Source of the DNA: Pseudomonas frederiksbergensis
Lineage (GTDB): Bacteria; Pseudomonadota; Gammaproteobacteria; Pseudomonadales; Pseudomonadaceae
Assembly (NCBI RefSeq): GCF_001952935.1
Contig: NZ_CP018319.1
Location: forward strand, 5,166,001 to 5,230,000
Length of the DNA: 64,000 nucleotides
Direction: 5' to 3'
The notes below the pieces were generated by a model that ran no database searches, had not been told where the DNA came from, and saw only the letters and a program-made list of their open reading frames with translations. Positions within the stretch are counted from its first letter, which is position 1, and the number at the start of each line of letters is the position of its first letter. This document shows positions 7,190 to 15,552 of this stretch, piece after piece. Position numbers and translations under genes: made by a program.

Positions 7190-7806
7190 CCCATGCACTC
7201 CCGCAATACAACCAGACTGCGTTTGATCCAGGCTTTGACGGTCCCCAGCGGTGCGTCCAGTTTCTGCGATATTTCAGAATGCGAATAGCCGTCTACATAT
7301 GCATGAAGGATGCAGTTGCGACGTACCGGCTCCAGTTGTTCAAGGCATAAATAAATACGTCCTGAACGGGTTCGAAAATCGAAGGCCTCCACACTCTCTG
7401 ACGATGTCTCCATGGATGACAAAGCTTGCAGTGCCATTTCACTTTGCTCGCTGACTTGTACCTCTCTGGCGTTATCTCGCATGAAATTGAGCGCCAGATG
7501 TCGCGTCACGCTGAAGATCCAGCCACGGGCAGAGCCTCGTGCCGGATCAAAACTGGCGGCACGGGTCCATATTTTGATGAAGGCATCGTGCACAATGTCT
7601 TCTGCCAAGGAGTTATTGCGAGCGATTCGCTTGGCAACCCCCAAAAGTCGAGCACTTTCCTGCTCATACAAGTCTCGCAGTGCCTGCTGCTCGCCCCGGG
7701 AGCAAGCAGCCAGGCAGGCTTCATAGTCAAAACAGGGCTCGGGTAGGGACAAAGTTTTCAGCCGCCAGCTGGTAGAAATTTCCCAGCCATTGGGCTGGAG
7801 TTCCAT
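7186..7806 (-). CDS. ECF sigma-70 family factor (SigK-like)
   Basis: Region 2 is visible as ARLLGVAKRIARNNSLAEDIVHDAFIKIW, followed by RGWIFSVTRHLALNFMRD. Region 4 with its HTH is LEQLEPVRRNCILHAYVDGYSHSEISQKL, then LGTVKAWIKRSLVVLREC. There is no region 1.1 or 3, so it is an ECF factor, and its pairing with an RskA-type anti-sigma factor places it among SigK-like factors. The start is uncertain: ATG at 7804-7806 is used here, a TTG lies at 7839, and homologues may begin nearer LSLPEPCFDYEA. It overlaps the anti-sigma gene by 4 bp and follows the DUF3455 gene. Confidence 0.88.
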   Translation of the reverse strand: MELQPNGWEISTSWRLKTLSLPEPCFDYEACLAACSRGEQQALRDLYEQESARLLGVAKRIARNNSLAEDIVHDAFIKIWTRAASFDPARGSARGWIFSVTRHLALNFMRDNAREVQVSEQSEMALQALSSMETSSESVEAFDFRTRSGRIYLCLEQLEPVRRNCILHAYVDGYSHSEISQKLDAPLGTVKAWIKRSLVVLRECMG

Positions 7807-7858
7807 CGGAGCAGAGTAGACGACTTTGTGCGATAACAACCTGTTCCAGGTAGTTGGC

Positions 7859-8401
7859 TTAATTGGCTGCCCAAAAAATATAGTCAGCCTGATATTTCAC
7901 TACCTCACGTTTGCCTTTGTCAGCGGTGGAGCATTCAGTCGTGGGCGCTACGCCGCCTTTTACGGCCACCCGCTGGATAAAACTGACACCGCTCATCGCG
8001 CCATTGCCTTCCGCAGGGGTAGCCTTGACCAACTGATAAGGGAGGTCGCCAGTACCTGAGGGTGCAACCGCCAGTTGGGTCCCGGTAATTTTAGACCCGT
8101 CATTAGCTTGCCAGGTGGCAGGCGGTCCGAAGTAGGTGCCGACCTGTTTGCCGCTGCGATCATTTAGTACTGCTTTGGGCCCGACGAAAGCCCATTCAGT
8201 CTGACCGATGGCGTTTGTTTTGGAGCGACACTCATACGTGATTTCGCCTACGCCCACGGTTTCCAGCGCGACCTTATGACCGTCAGGAACCTTGATGCTG
8301 TCGGGCAGATCTGACTGGGCGTAGGCAGCTGGCAATGTGACTAACAAGCAGGAGGCAGCAAGCGTAGTACTGACAATGCCCAGAAATCGTTTAGCGTTCA
8401 T
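7859..8401 (-). CDS. Secreted DUF3455 protein
   Basis: A 180-residue protein with a Sec signal peptide (MNAKRFLGIVSTTLAASCLLVTLPAAYA, cleavage after AYA). The mature domain has the DUF3455 features: a P(D)xIxVPxG-like opening (DLPDSIKVPDGHKVALE), ITYECRSK, WAFVGPKAVLNDRSGKQVGTYFGPPATW, and the closing YQADYIFWAAN. It contains two Cys in the mature part, which could form a disulfide. A GGAGAG ribosome-binding site precedes the ATG. It is the first gene of the sigma/anti-sigma operon, so it is probably both a target and a co-product of the ECF response. Function unknown. Confidence 0.9.
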   Translation of the reverse strand: MNAKRFLGIVSTTLAASCLLVTLPAAYAQSDLPDSIKVPDGHKVALETVGVGEITYECRSKTNAIGQTEWAFVGPKAVLNDRSGKQVGTYFGPPATWQANDGSKITGTQLAVAPSGTGDLPYQLVKATPAEGNGAMSGVSFIQRVAVKGGVAPTTECSTADKGKREVVKYQADYIFWAAN

Positions 8402-8450
8402 ACAAGTCTCTCCAGAAAGGTGATCAGTTCAGCAGCGTTGGCTACTACCT

Positions 8451-8480
8451 GTACTACCCATTGGAGGACAAACTGGATGC
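8451..8480 (-). promoter_or_regulatory. Candidate ECF-type promoter of the DUF3455 operon
   Basis: On the minus strand GCATCC (8475-8480) is followed after 17 bases by GTAGTAC (8451-8457), about 50 bp before the DUF3455 start. The GCATCC / GTA layout resembles ECF promoters and would fit autoregulation. It is one weak match with no comparison set. Confidence 0.3.
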
Positions 8481-8704
8481 AGTTCTTGAAAAATATCAGT
8501 AATGGAAGGTTTGTAGCGTTATTGCTTAATCGCTGTATGAGTGTCTGTTTATGGCCGAATCTGGGGAAAAGTCGATTTTCAGAATGACGTTGGATGGATC
8601 GGTGAAAGCGCCCACTACTGGCTTTCATCGCAGTCTGGTCGAGGAACTCATCACGGAAGGGCTGCCGATTCTTCCGGTGTATCTCGGTAGCTCGGTGAAG
8701 ATGC

Positions 8705-9007
8705 GTGAATCAGATGAGCGCTGCCATCCTTTTAGCGCTGGCGCGCTATCTCGATGGTGCTGTGCACATCGATAATAACTGGTGCGAGAATCAAATCCAG
8801 CCGTGGGCTCTTGGGCGCTCGAACTGGCTGTTCGCGGGCTCGTTACGCAGCGGCAAACGTGTGGCGGCGATCATGAGCTTGATCCAGTCTGCGCGCATGA
8901 ATGGACATGATCCATATGCATATTTGAAAGACGTTCTCACGCGCCTGCCTATGCCGCGAGTGAGCGAGATCGATCAGTTGCTGCCGCATAAGTGGCAACC
9001 TGTTTAA
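8705..9007 (+). pseudogene. IS66-family transposase, C-terminal remnant
   Basis: The frame encodes the last ~100 residues of an IS66-type transposase: ALARYLDGAVHIDNNWCENQ, then PWALGRSNWLFAGSLRSGKRVAA, SLIQSARMNGHDPYAYLKDVL and a closing LLPHKWQP. The ID-N-N-x-x-E motif contains the catalytic Glu of the DDE triad. The two upstream Asp residues and the rest of the roughly 500-residue protein are absent. Before it (8402-8704) I see no transposase sequence in any frame and no terminal inverted repeat, so the element is an old deletion relic. Confidence 0.85.
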
Positions 9008-9036
9008 TCAAGCATTTTCGGTTGGCTCCACTCCTG

Positions 9037-9954
9037 CTAGTCAAGCCTTGAAGCGTGTTGAAAACCCTCGCCAGTGATTGCCCGACGTATTTCGCGCGCG
9101 TCGCGGGCTGGAGATGCGCCGAATTGCCTTACATATTCGCGGCTAAACTGGGATGCGCTTTCATAGCCGACAGCGAACGCCACGTCAGACGCGCGATGCT
9201 CGCCAGCAAGCAAAAGCTGGCGAGCCTCCTGCAACCTGAGCTGTTTCTGATACTGGATGGGACTAAGGCCTGTTATCGACAGAAAATGGCGATGCAGGCT
9301 TGCCCGGCTCATCCCGCTTGCATCGCACAACGCCTCGATGCGAAGTCTGGTGTCGTAGTAGTCCCTGATCCAGGCAACGGCTCGCCGGATGCGACTTACT
9401 GCGCCATCGGGTTGGGCAATCTGACGCAGCAGTCGTCCTTGTGGGCCCTGAAGAAGACGATAGAGCAATTCCCGTTCGACCAAGGGGCCGAGAACCGGGA
9501 TATCGGCAGGTGTGTCGAGCAAAGATAATAAGCGCAGCAACGTGTCGCGAAGCGAAGCGGTCATCGGGTTTATCAGGATGCCAATCCCTTTTTGTTCGCT
9601 CTCGCGAACCGACGGCATGGTCGCCGCCAGTTCCGCCAATATGGCCGGATCCAGCACGAGCGATACCGCAACGTAAGGCTGCCCCCCTTCAGCATCAAGA
9701 ATCTGCCCGATCAATGGCAGGTCCAGGGCGCTGATGAGATATTGCTCACTGTCGTAGCTCAGAAGATTGTCGTTAATCGCGACGCGCTTCGAGCCTTGCA
9801 GGATGAAGCAGATCATCGAGCGATACAGGCAGGGCGCCTTGTCTGTAGAGCCTTGCCCGACGCAGATGTCCACACGCGGGATCGGTGTGATAGTCAAACC
9901 GGGTGGCGCATGGCGCAGGGCTATATCAAGATGCGGTGCAAGATCGTTGTGCAT
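9037..9954 (-). CDS. AraC-family transcriptional regulator (AraC_N type)
   Basis: The N-terminal ligand domain (about residues 25-170) has the AraC_N pattern: APCLYRSMICFILQGSKRVAI, a YLISALDLPLIGQI stretch, then FLVDP-like VSLVLDP. Two C-terminal HTH motifs follow: RIEALCDASGMSRASLHRHF and ASDVAFAVGYESASQFSREYVRQFG. The ATG at 9952-9954 (MHNDLAPHLD) is preferred; an upstream extension encodes a poorly conserved Arg/His-rich stretch. It is divergent from the SDR at 10112, a common arrangement in which the regulator controls the SDR, often in response to aldehydes or xenobiotics (inference). Ligand unknown. Confidence 0.88.
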   Translation of the reverse strand: MHNDLAPHLDIALRHAPPGLTITPIPRVDICVGQGSTDKAPCLYRSMICFILQGSKRVAINDNLLSYDSEQYLISALDLPLIGQILDAEGGQPYVAVSLVLDPAILAELAATMPSVRESEQKGIGILINPMTASLRDTLLRLLSLLDTPADIPVLGPLVERELLYRLLQGPQGRLLRQIAQPDGAVSRIRRAVAWIRDYYDTRLRIEALCDASGMSRASLHRHFLSITGLSPIQYQKQLRLQEARQLLLAGEHRASDVAFAVGYESASQFSREYVRQFGASPARDAREIRRAITGEGFQHASRLD

Positions 9955-10111
9955 GAACCGATTATGCCTACGCGCCGCCACCACGCAACATGATTGATAC
10001 AATCAGGCAATAAATTGAGCTTATTGGGCGTGGGTTACAAACCGGTCATTGCCTATCTTGGGCAGGTCAAGAAAGCGCCAAAAAGCGCACCTAACCTAGC
10101 AGAGACAGCCC

Positions 10112-10870
10112 ATGACCAACCAGATCGCACTCATCACTGGCGCCAGCCGTGGCCTTGGCCGCAACATGGCCCTTCACCTCGCCAAGCGCGGCGTCCACAT
10201 CATCGGCACCTATCGCAGCGGCGCGGCAGAAGCTGAAACGCTGAAGCAGGAAATCGAGGCGCAGGGCGGCAAGGCCGCGATGCTGCCGCTCGACATCACC
10301 GATACCGCCAGCTATCAGGCTTTTTCGAACGCATTGGCTGAAACGCTGAATACCAAATTCGGTTGCGAGCGCTTCGACTTCCTCGTCAACAATGCCGGCA
10401 ATGGCCTCTTTTCAAACTTTACTGACGCGACCGAAGACCAGTTTGCCTCACTGGTCGCCACGCACCTTCGCGGCCCGATTTTCCTGACTCAGAAGCTGTT
10501 ACCGCTAGTGGAAGACGGCGGTCGCATCCTGAACGTTTCCTCCGGCTTCGTGCGCTTTACTCTGCCGGGGTACAGCGTTTATGCGGCGGTGAAAGCCGCC
10601 GTTGAAGTGCTCACCCGTTACATGGCCGTAGAACTGGGGCCGCGCCAAATTCGGGTGAATGCGATTGCCCCAGGCGCCATTGCAACCGATTTTGGCGGTG
10701 GTGCAATGCGCGATAACAAGGATGTGAACGCTTATGTAGCACAGGGCATCGCGCTGGGCCGTGTCGGTCTACCGGACGATATAGGCGGTGCGGTTGCCGC
10801 GATCCTGTCTGATGACATGGCCTGGGCTAACGGGACGACTTTTGATGTCTCTGGCGGGCAGTTGCTGTAG
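10112..10870 (+). CDS. Short-chain dehydrogenase/reductase
   Basis: A 252-residue classical SDR. The motifs are TGASRGLGRNMALHLAKRG (cofactor, residues 9-27), NNAGNG (near residue 93), a catalytic Ser in NVSSGF and YSVYAAVKAAVE (Tyr-x-x-x-Lys), and VNAIAPGAIATDF. A Thr-Tyr-Arg after the second strand (IIGTYRSGA) suggests NADP(H). It ends DMAWANGTTFDVSGGQLL, the usual 3-oxoacyl-reductase-like tail. The gene stands alone opposite the AraC-type regulator with a 157-bp shared promoter region. Substrate unknown. Confidence 0.9.
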   Translation: MTNQIALITGASRGLGRNMALHLAKRGVHIIGTYRSGAAEAETLKQEIEAQGGKAAMLPLDITDTASYQAFSNALAETLNTKFGCERFDFLVNNAGNGLFSNFTDATEDQFASLVATHLRGPIFLTQKLLPLVEDGGRILNVSSGFVRFTLPGYSVYAAVKAAVEVLTRYMAVELGPRQIRVNAIAPGAIATDFGGGAMRDNKDVNAYVAQGIALGRVGLPDDIGGAVAAILSDDMAWANGTTFDVSGGQLL

Positions 10871-10977
10871 CCACAGCCGCATTCATTCCATCCCGTCGTT
10901 GCCCTATCGAGAAGGGGGCTGGACCTGGCCGAACATTATGAGCGTGTCTACAACCATTAAGATCTGGTGCGGACAAC

Positions 10978-11003
10978 AAAACGCCGGCATGAGCCGGCGT
11001 TTT
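10978..11003. terminator. Bidirectional intrinsic terminator
   Basis: AAAACGCCGGC, loop ATGA, GCCGGCGTTTT: an 8-bp GC-rich stem flanked by A and T runs on both sides. It can end the SDR transcript from the left and the leftward LLM monooxygenase transcript from the right. Confidence 0.85.
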
Positions 11004-11040
11004 GCTTACTGGGTTTTATCGCAAAGCCTGACGGGCGAGC

Positions 11041-12084
11041 TTAGCGAAACGCCGGCACCACCTGCTTGATGAACAGCTCCAGGGATTTTTTCTTCTCGGC
11101 GTGAGGCAAGCTGTTATCGCACCAGAAGCTGAACTCATCGACGCCCAGTTCCTGGTAGTACTTGATGCGCGGGATGATTTCCTCTGCCGTGCCGATCATG
11201 GCGGTTTTGTGCAGGCTTTCGAGTTCGAACTCCGGGCGAGCGGCGAATTTCTCTTCCGGGCTCGGCGCCAGGAAGCCGTTGACCGGCACTTCCTTGTTGC
11301 CGAACCAGGCATCGAAGGTGCGGTAGAACTTCGAGATCGCCTTGGCCCCGACTTTCCAGCCTTCCGGGTCATCGGCCGCATGCACGTGAGTATGGCGCAG
11401 CACCATCAATTGTGGGCGCGGTACGTCCGGGTTGTTGTCGAGGGCGGCCTGGAACTTGTTCTTCAGGTCGAGGACTTCTTCGTCGCCCTTCATCAGTGGC
11501 GTGACCATCACGTTGCAGCCGTTGGCCACGGCGAAGTTGTGCGAGTCCGGGTCGCGGGCGGCGATCCACATCGGCGGGTTGGGCTTCTGGATCGGTTTTG
11601 GCACGCTGGTGGAGGTAGGGAATTTCCAGATATCACCGTCGTGGGCATAGTCGCCTTGCCACAGGGCGCGCACCACCGGAACCATTTCCCGCAGGGCTTG
11701 ACCGCCTGAGGAGGCAGGCATGCCGCCGGCCATGCGGTCGAATTCCACTTGGTAGGCGCCACGGGCCAGGCCGACTTCCATGCGACCGTTACTGATCACG
11801 TCCAGCAACGCGCATTCGCCAGCGACCCGCAACGGATGCCAGAACGGCGCGATGATGGTGCCGGCGCCAAGGTGAATGGTAGTGGTCTTGGCGGCCAGAT
11901 AGGCCAGCAATGGCATCGGGCTTGGCGAGATGGTGTATTCCATGGCGTGGTGTTCGCCGATCCAGACGGTGCTGAAACCACCGGCCTCGGCCATCAGGGT
12001 CAGTTCGGTCAGGTCTTCGAACAACTGGCGGTGGCTGACACTTTCGTCCCAACGTTCCATGTGCACGAACAGGGAAAACTTCAT
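11041..12084 (-). CDS. LLM-class FMN-dependent monooxygenase
   Basis: A 347-residue bacterial-luciferase-like TIM barrel. Visible family segments are MKFSLFVHMERWD, GFSTVWIGEHHAMEYT (luciferase-type substrate/flavin segment), IHLGAGTIIAPFWHPLRVAGECALLD, GRMEVGLARGAYQ and PPMWIAARDPDSHNFAVANG. Such enzymes use reduced FMN delivered by a separate reductase, and the flavin reductase gene lies 36 bp upstream in the same transcript. Related two-component LLM enzymes open heterocycles (RutA on uracil, PyrA on pyridine), desulfonate or do Baeyer-Villiger chemistry. The neighbouring permease, hydrolase and semialdehyde dehydrogenase genes favour ring opening, but the substrate is not known. Confidence 0.9.
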   Translation of the reverse strand: MKFSLFVHMERWDESVSHRQLFEDLTELTLMAEAGGFSTVWIGEHHAMEYTISPSPMPLLAYLAAKTTTIHLGAGTIIAPFWHPLRVAGECALLDVISNGRMEVGLARGAYQVEFDRMAGGMPASSGGQALREMVPVVRALWQGDYAHDGDIWKFPTSTSVPKPIQKPNPPMWIAARDPDSHNFAVANGCNVMVTPLMKGDEEVLDLKNKFQAALDNNPDVPRPQLMVLRHTHVHAADDPEGWKVGAKAISKFYRTFDAWFGNKEVPVNGFLAPSPEEKFAARPEFELESLHKTAMIGTAEEIIPRIKYYQELGVDEFSFWCDNSLPHAEKKKSLELFIKQVVPAFR

Positions 12085-12120
12085 GACGCTTACCTCGGAT
12101 CTTTGTTATTGACTGTCGGT

Positions 12121-12606
12121 TCAGGCGAGGACGGGCAGGGCGCCCATTTTGCCGTGGCAGTACACCAGCGGACCGGCGGTGTGCTGCGGCACTATCAGGT
12201 TCTTCACGGCGCCAACCATGATCGCGTGGTCGCCACCTTCGTATTCACGCCATAGCTCACATTCGATGACGGCCGTGGCGTTGGCCAGAATCGGATTGCC
12301 CAACTCGCTCAACGTCCATTCGATTCCTTGAGCTTTGTCTTTGCCTTTACGGGCGAAGGCATAGGCTTCGCTTTGCTGGCCGCCAGAAAGCACGTGAATG
12401 GCAAAGCGTTTGTTCTTGATCAGTACCGGATAGGAATCGGAGCTGTAGTTGGGGCAGAACAGCACCAGGGCCGGGTCCATGGACAGCGAGCTGAACGCGC
12501 TGGCGGTGAGGCCGACGATTTGACCCTCATCATCCAGCGTGGTGATTACCGTCACACCGGACGGGAACGAGCCCATGACTTGTTTGTAGATGGCGGCATC
12601 GATCAT
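12121..12606 (-). CDS. Flavin reductase of the two-component monooxygenase (first copy)
   Basis: A 161-residue flavin-reductase-like protein (HpaC/RutF fold). Its signature FPSGVTVITTLDD is followed by GLTASAFSSLSMDPALVLFC and NKRFAIHVLSGGQ, and GGDHAIMVGAVKNL carries the conserved GDH near the flavin. It would reduce FMN with NAD(P)H for the LLM enzyme 36 bp downstream. A paralogue about 70% identical (by-eye alignment) lies at 24710 in the same regulon. Its promoter region carries a GGTATACC operator copy at 12657-12675. Confidence 0.9.
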   Translation of the reverse strand: MIDAAIYKQVMGSFPSGVTVITTLDDEGQIVGLTASAFSSLSMDPALVLFCPNYSSDSYPVLIKNKRFAIHVLSGGQQSEAYAFARKGKDKAQGIEWTLSELGNPILANATAVIECELWREYEGGDHAIMVGAVKNLIVPQHTAGPLVYCHGKMGALPVLA

Positions 12607-12656
12607 TGGAGGGTCCTCGGGCGCTGCGGCATGGTTTTTATGAATTTATAGGTCTG

Positions 12657-12675
12657 ATGGTATACCGTAATACAT
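12657..12675. promoter_or_regulatory. Regulon operator copy 1 (flavin reductase/LLM promoter)
   Basis: ATGGTATACCGTAATACAT lies 51 bp upstream of the flavin reductase start. The core GGTATACC is a perfect palindrome that fits the FadR-type GntR half-site rule (GTA/TAC). Four close relatives lie at 12831, 19605, 20960 and 28191. Confidence 0.75.
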
Positions 12676-12830
12676 AGTTTGCAAGGGCTTTTTATCTTTG
12701 CCGATAAACGCGTCCTGCGGCGATAAGGCTTAATGTTTACGGGGCTTTTAACGCAAGGTTGAGAGCCGGAGGCCCTTGGAAAAGCGGATCAGTTTGCCTT
12801 TCAAGCAACGGATCAGTCTTGTGAAAATGT

Positions 12831-12848
12831 TGGAATACCATAATATGG
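12831..12848. promoter_or_regulatory. Regulon operator copy 2 (permease promoter)
   Basis: TGGAATACCATAATATGG lies 77 bp before the permease ATG. It shares ATACCATAATA with the copies at 20960 and 28191 and is identical over GGAATACCATAATAT to the minus strand of copy 3. Confidence 0.72.
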
Positions 12849-12924
12849 TGCGCTTCTGAGGGGTTGCCAAAGAGCGCCCCCGGTTTGGCTTCATACAAAT
12901 ATAAGATCAGACAAACTCGAGTTC

Positions 12925-14337
12925 ATGCACATGTCCCAGATGTCCCGGCAAGACCCGTTGATCGAGAATCACACGGTCGATTACGTCCCACTCGCGGAAC
13001 GCCATGGGAAGGCCCGCGATCTGTTCACTCTATGGTTCAGCACCAATATTGCGCCGTTGCCGATCGTGACCGGCGCGATGGTGGTTCAGGTATTTCACCT
13101 TGACCTGTTCTGGGGGCTGCTGGCGATTGTCCTCGGGCATATGGTCGGCGGTTTGGTGATTGCCCTCGCATCGGCCCAGGGTCCGCGCATGGGAATTCCG
13201 CAAATGGTGCAGAGCCGTGGTCAGTTCGGCCGTTATGGTGCGCTGCTGATCGTGTTCTTCGCTGCGCTGATCTACATCGGTTTTTTCATCTCCAACATCG
13301 TGCTGGCCGGCAAATCGATTGTCGGCATCGTGCCTTCGGTTCCGGTGCCGGCGAGCATCATCATCGGCGCCCTCAGTGCTACCGCGATCGGAGTGATCGG
13401 TTACCGCTTCATTCATACCCTCAATCGCATCGGCACCTGGGTCATGGGCAGCGCCTTGCTCGCCGGTTTTCTTTACATCTTCGCCCATGAATTGCCGGCG
13501 GACTTTTACAGTCGCGGCGGTTTTAACCTGTCGGGCTGGCTGGCCACGGTGTCGCTGGGGGTCATCTGGCAGATCAGTTTCTCGCCTTATGTCTCGGATT
13601 ACTCCCGTTACCTGCCGGCGGATATCGGCATTGCCAAGCCGTTCTGGGCCACTTATCTGGGCGCGACCCTGGGCACCATTCTGTCGTTCACCTTCGGTGC
13701 GGTGGCGGTACTGGCGACGCCGGAAGGCACTGAAGCGATGGATGCAGTGAAACAGTCCACCGGTTGGCTGGGGCCGATTCTGATGGTGCTGTTTTTGCTC
13801 AATATCATCAGCCACAACGCCTTGAATCTGTATGGCGCGGTGCTGTCGATTATTACCTCGATCCAAACCTTCGCCAGCCAATGGACGCCGAGCATCAAGC
13901 TGCGGGTGGTGTTGTCCAGCGTGGTGTTGGTGGGCTGCTGCCTGGTGGCGTTGGGGGCTTCGGCAGATTTCATCACGCAGTTCATCGGCTTGATCCTGGC
14001 GCTGTTGCTGGTACTGGTGCCATGGGCTTCGATCAACCTGATCGACTTTTATGTGATCAAGCGCGGCAGCTACGACATCGCATCGATCTTTCGGGCGGAT
14101 GGCGGGATTTATGGGCGTTTCAATCCGCATGCAATCGTTGCGTACTTCATCGGCATCCTTGTGCAGTTGCCGTTTGCCAATACTTCGTTCTATGTCGGGC
14201 CATACGCCAACCTGGTCGAGGGTGCGGATCTTTCGTGGCTGGTGGGGCTGGTGGTGACGTGTCCGTTGTATTACTGCCTGGCTACCCGCGGGCAAACCCG
14301 GCAGAGCAGAGCTGCGCGGTGGGGATACACGGACTGA
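12925..14337 (+). CDS. NCS1-family permease (cytosine/purine/hydantoin type)
   Basis: A 470-residue carrier with about twelve hydrophobic helices. Early family features are LFTLWFSTNIAPLPIVTGAMV (helix 1 with the substrate/sodium-site region), QGPRMGIPQMVQSRGQFGRYGALL (helix 2-3 amphipathic linker), SFSPYVSDYSRYLP and LGAT. NCS1 proteins import nucleobases, hydantoins, allantoin or vitamins with H+ or Na+. The operator at 12831 and its place beside the LLM monooxygenase suggest it brings in the island's substrate, which would then be a small N-heterocycle (inference). Three ATG codons (12925, 12931, 12940) compete as starts. Confidence 0.88.
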   Translation: MHMSQMSRQDPLIENHTVDYVPLAERHGKARDLFTLWFSTNIAPLPIVTGAMVVQVFHLDLFWGLLAIVLGHMVGGLVIALASAQGPRMGIPQMVQSRGQFGRYGALLIVFFAALIYIGFFISNIVLAGKSIVGIVPSVPVPASIIIGALSATAIGVIGYRFIHTLNRIGTWVMGSALLAGFLYIFAHELPADFYSRGGFNLSGWLATVSLGVIWQISFSPYVSDYSRYLPADIGIAKPFWATYLGATLGTILSFTFGAVAVLATPEGTEAMDAVKQSTGWLGPILMVLFLLNIISHNALNLYGAVLSIITSIQTFASQWTPSIKLRVVLSSVVLVGCCLVALGASADFITQFIGLILALLLVLVPWASINLIDFYVIKRGSYDIASIFRADGGIYGRFNPHAIVAYFIGILVQLPFANTSFYVGPYANLVEGADLSWLVGLVVTCPLYYCLATRGQTRQSRAARWGYTD

Positions 14338-14339
14338 CC

Positions 14340-15311
14340 CTACAGGGATCGCATTCGATCTTCCTTGGGGGGCAAGATAAGGCTCAACAGCACCGAAGTC
14401 AGAATGATCCCGCCGACAATCGCCAGCGACCATTCAACTGGCAGGTGAAACCACGGCATCAGCGTCATCTTGGTGCCGATGAACACCAGTACGATCGCCA
14501 AACCATATTTGAGCAAGTGAAAGCGGTCAGCCATGTCGGCCAGCAGGAAGTACAGCGCCCGCAAGCCCATGATTGCGAAGATGTTCGATGTGAACACAAT
14601 GAACGGATCGGTGGTGATAGCGAAGATCGCCGGGATGCTGTCGATCGCGAACATCAGGTCGCTGGCTTCGATCAGCACCAGTACCAGAAACAATGGCGTC
14701 GCCCAGAGTCGACCGTCTTGCACCACAAAAAAACGTTCGCCATGAAACTCACCAGTGACACGCAGATGACCGCGTATCCAGCGCAATATAGGGTTTTTTT
14801 CGAGATCAGGCCGCTGTTGCGCGAATGCCAGCATCTTGATCCCGGTGATGATCAGTAACACACCGAACACATACAGCAACCACGCGAACTGCGACACCAG
14901 CCACACGCCGGCGAAAATCATCGCCCCCCGCATCACGATTGCCCCGAGCACACCGTACAGCAACATCCGGCGCTGCAACTCCGGCGGCGCGGCGAAGTAG
15001 CCGAAAATCATCACGAAGACGAACATGTTGTCGATCGACAGCGACTGTTCGATCAGGTAACCGGTGAGGAACTCCAGCATTTTGCGCTGGGCGATTTCGG
15101 GACCGAGCTCGTCATTCAAGTACCAGCGCAGCAATCCTGCAAAGACCAACGCCAGCGCGCACCAGGCAATTACCCAGCATGTCGCCTCGCGCGACGATAC
15201 CCGATGCGCCTTGCGCCCGCCGAAGACAAACAGATCCAAAGCCAGCATGGCGACGACGAAGATGATGAAGGCGACCCACATCCAGGGTTCGCCGATGCTT
15301 ATGGGCTGCAT
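14340..15311 (-). CDS. TerC/Alx-family integral membrane protein
   Basis: A 323-residue membrane protein with about nine helices. TerC-family markers are ALDLFVFGGRKAHRVSSREA near the N-terminus, LIEQSLSIDNMFVFVMIF (acidic metal-site helix), LFLVLVLIEASDLMFAIDSIPAIFAIT and IFAIMGLRALYFLLADM. Members are linked to Mn2+ export (Alx) or tellurite resistance; the paired Asp/Glu helices fit metal transport. It converges on the permease gene with only 2 bp between stops. I see no yybP-ykoY manganese riboswitch in its 5' region. It is probably unrelated to the catabolic island. Confidence 0.9.
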   Translation of the reverse strand: MQPISIGEPWMWVAFIIFVVAMLALDLFVFGGRKAHRVSSREATCWVIAWCALALVFAGLLRWYLNDELGPEIAQRKMLEFLTGYLIEQSLSIDNMFVFVMIFGYFAAPPELQRRMLLYGVLGAIVMRGAMIFAGVWLVSQFAWLLYVFGVLLIITGIKMLAFAQQRPDLEKNPILRWIRGHLRVTGEFHGERFFVVQDGRLWATPLFLVLVLIEASDLMFAIDSIPAIFAITTDPFIVFTSNIFAIMGLRALYFLLADMADRFHLLKYGLAIVLVFIGTKMTLMPWFHLPVEWSLAIVGGIILTSVLLSLILPPKEDRMRSL

Positions 15312-15470
15312 GTCGTTATCCTTGGCTGGTCGTATTCTGGAGCCGACAGGGCCATGCTAGCGAGAGGATGAGGGTTTAGAAAAATCGATTATTCCTTATC
15401 AATGATTCGTTATTTACGAAGTGTCGCCGGGGAAATTGAGGTGGGTTTCGTTTGATCACAAATGCTCGGC

Positions 15471-15507
15471 AAAAAAATGGTCACCACAGCCCGACGCTGT
15501 GGTGACC
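15471..15507 (-). terminator. Intrinsic terminator of the ABC-importer operon
   Basis: Reading leftward, GGTCACCACAGC, a 5-nt loop and GCTGTGGTGACC are followed by A and seven T. A 12-bp perfect stem with a T-run lies 46 bp after the ATPase stop. Confidence 0.92.
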
Positions 15508-15552
15508 CGAGGGTGATACGCAAATCCGGACCCACCGTGGTGGGCTTTTGCA

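Noticed and set aside
8398-8628. A 76-codon minus-strand frame ahead of the DUF3455 gene
   Set aside because: No family resemblance; it overlaps the DUF3455 start and the candidate ECF promoter.
15312-15470. Possible yybP-ykoY manganese riboswitch upstream of the TerC gene
   Set aside because: I could not find the conserved helices or loop sequences in this interval.
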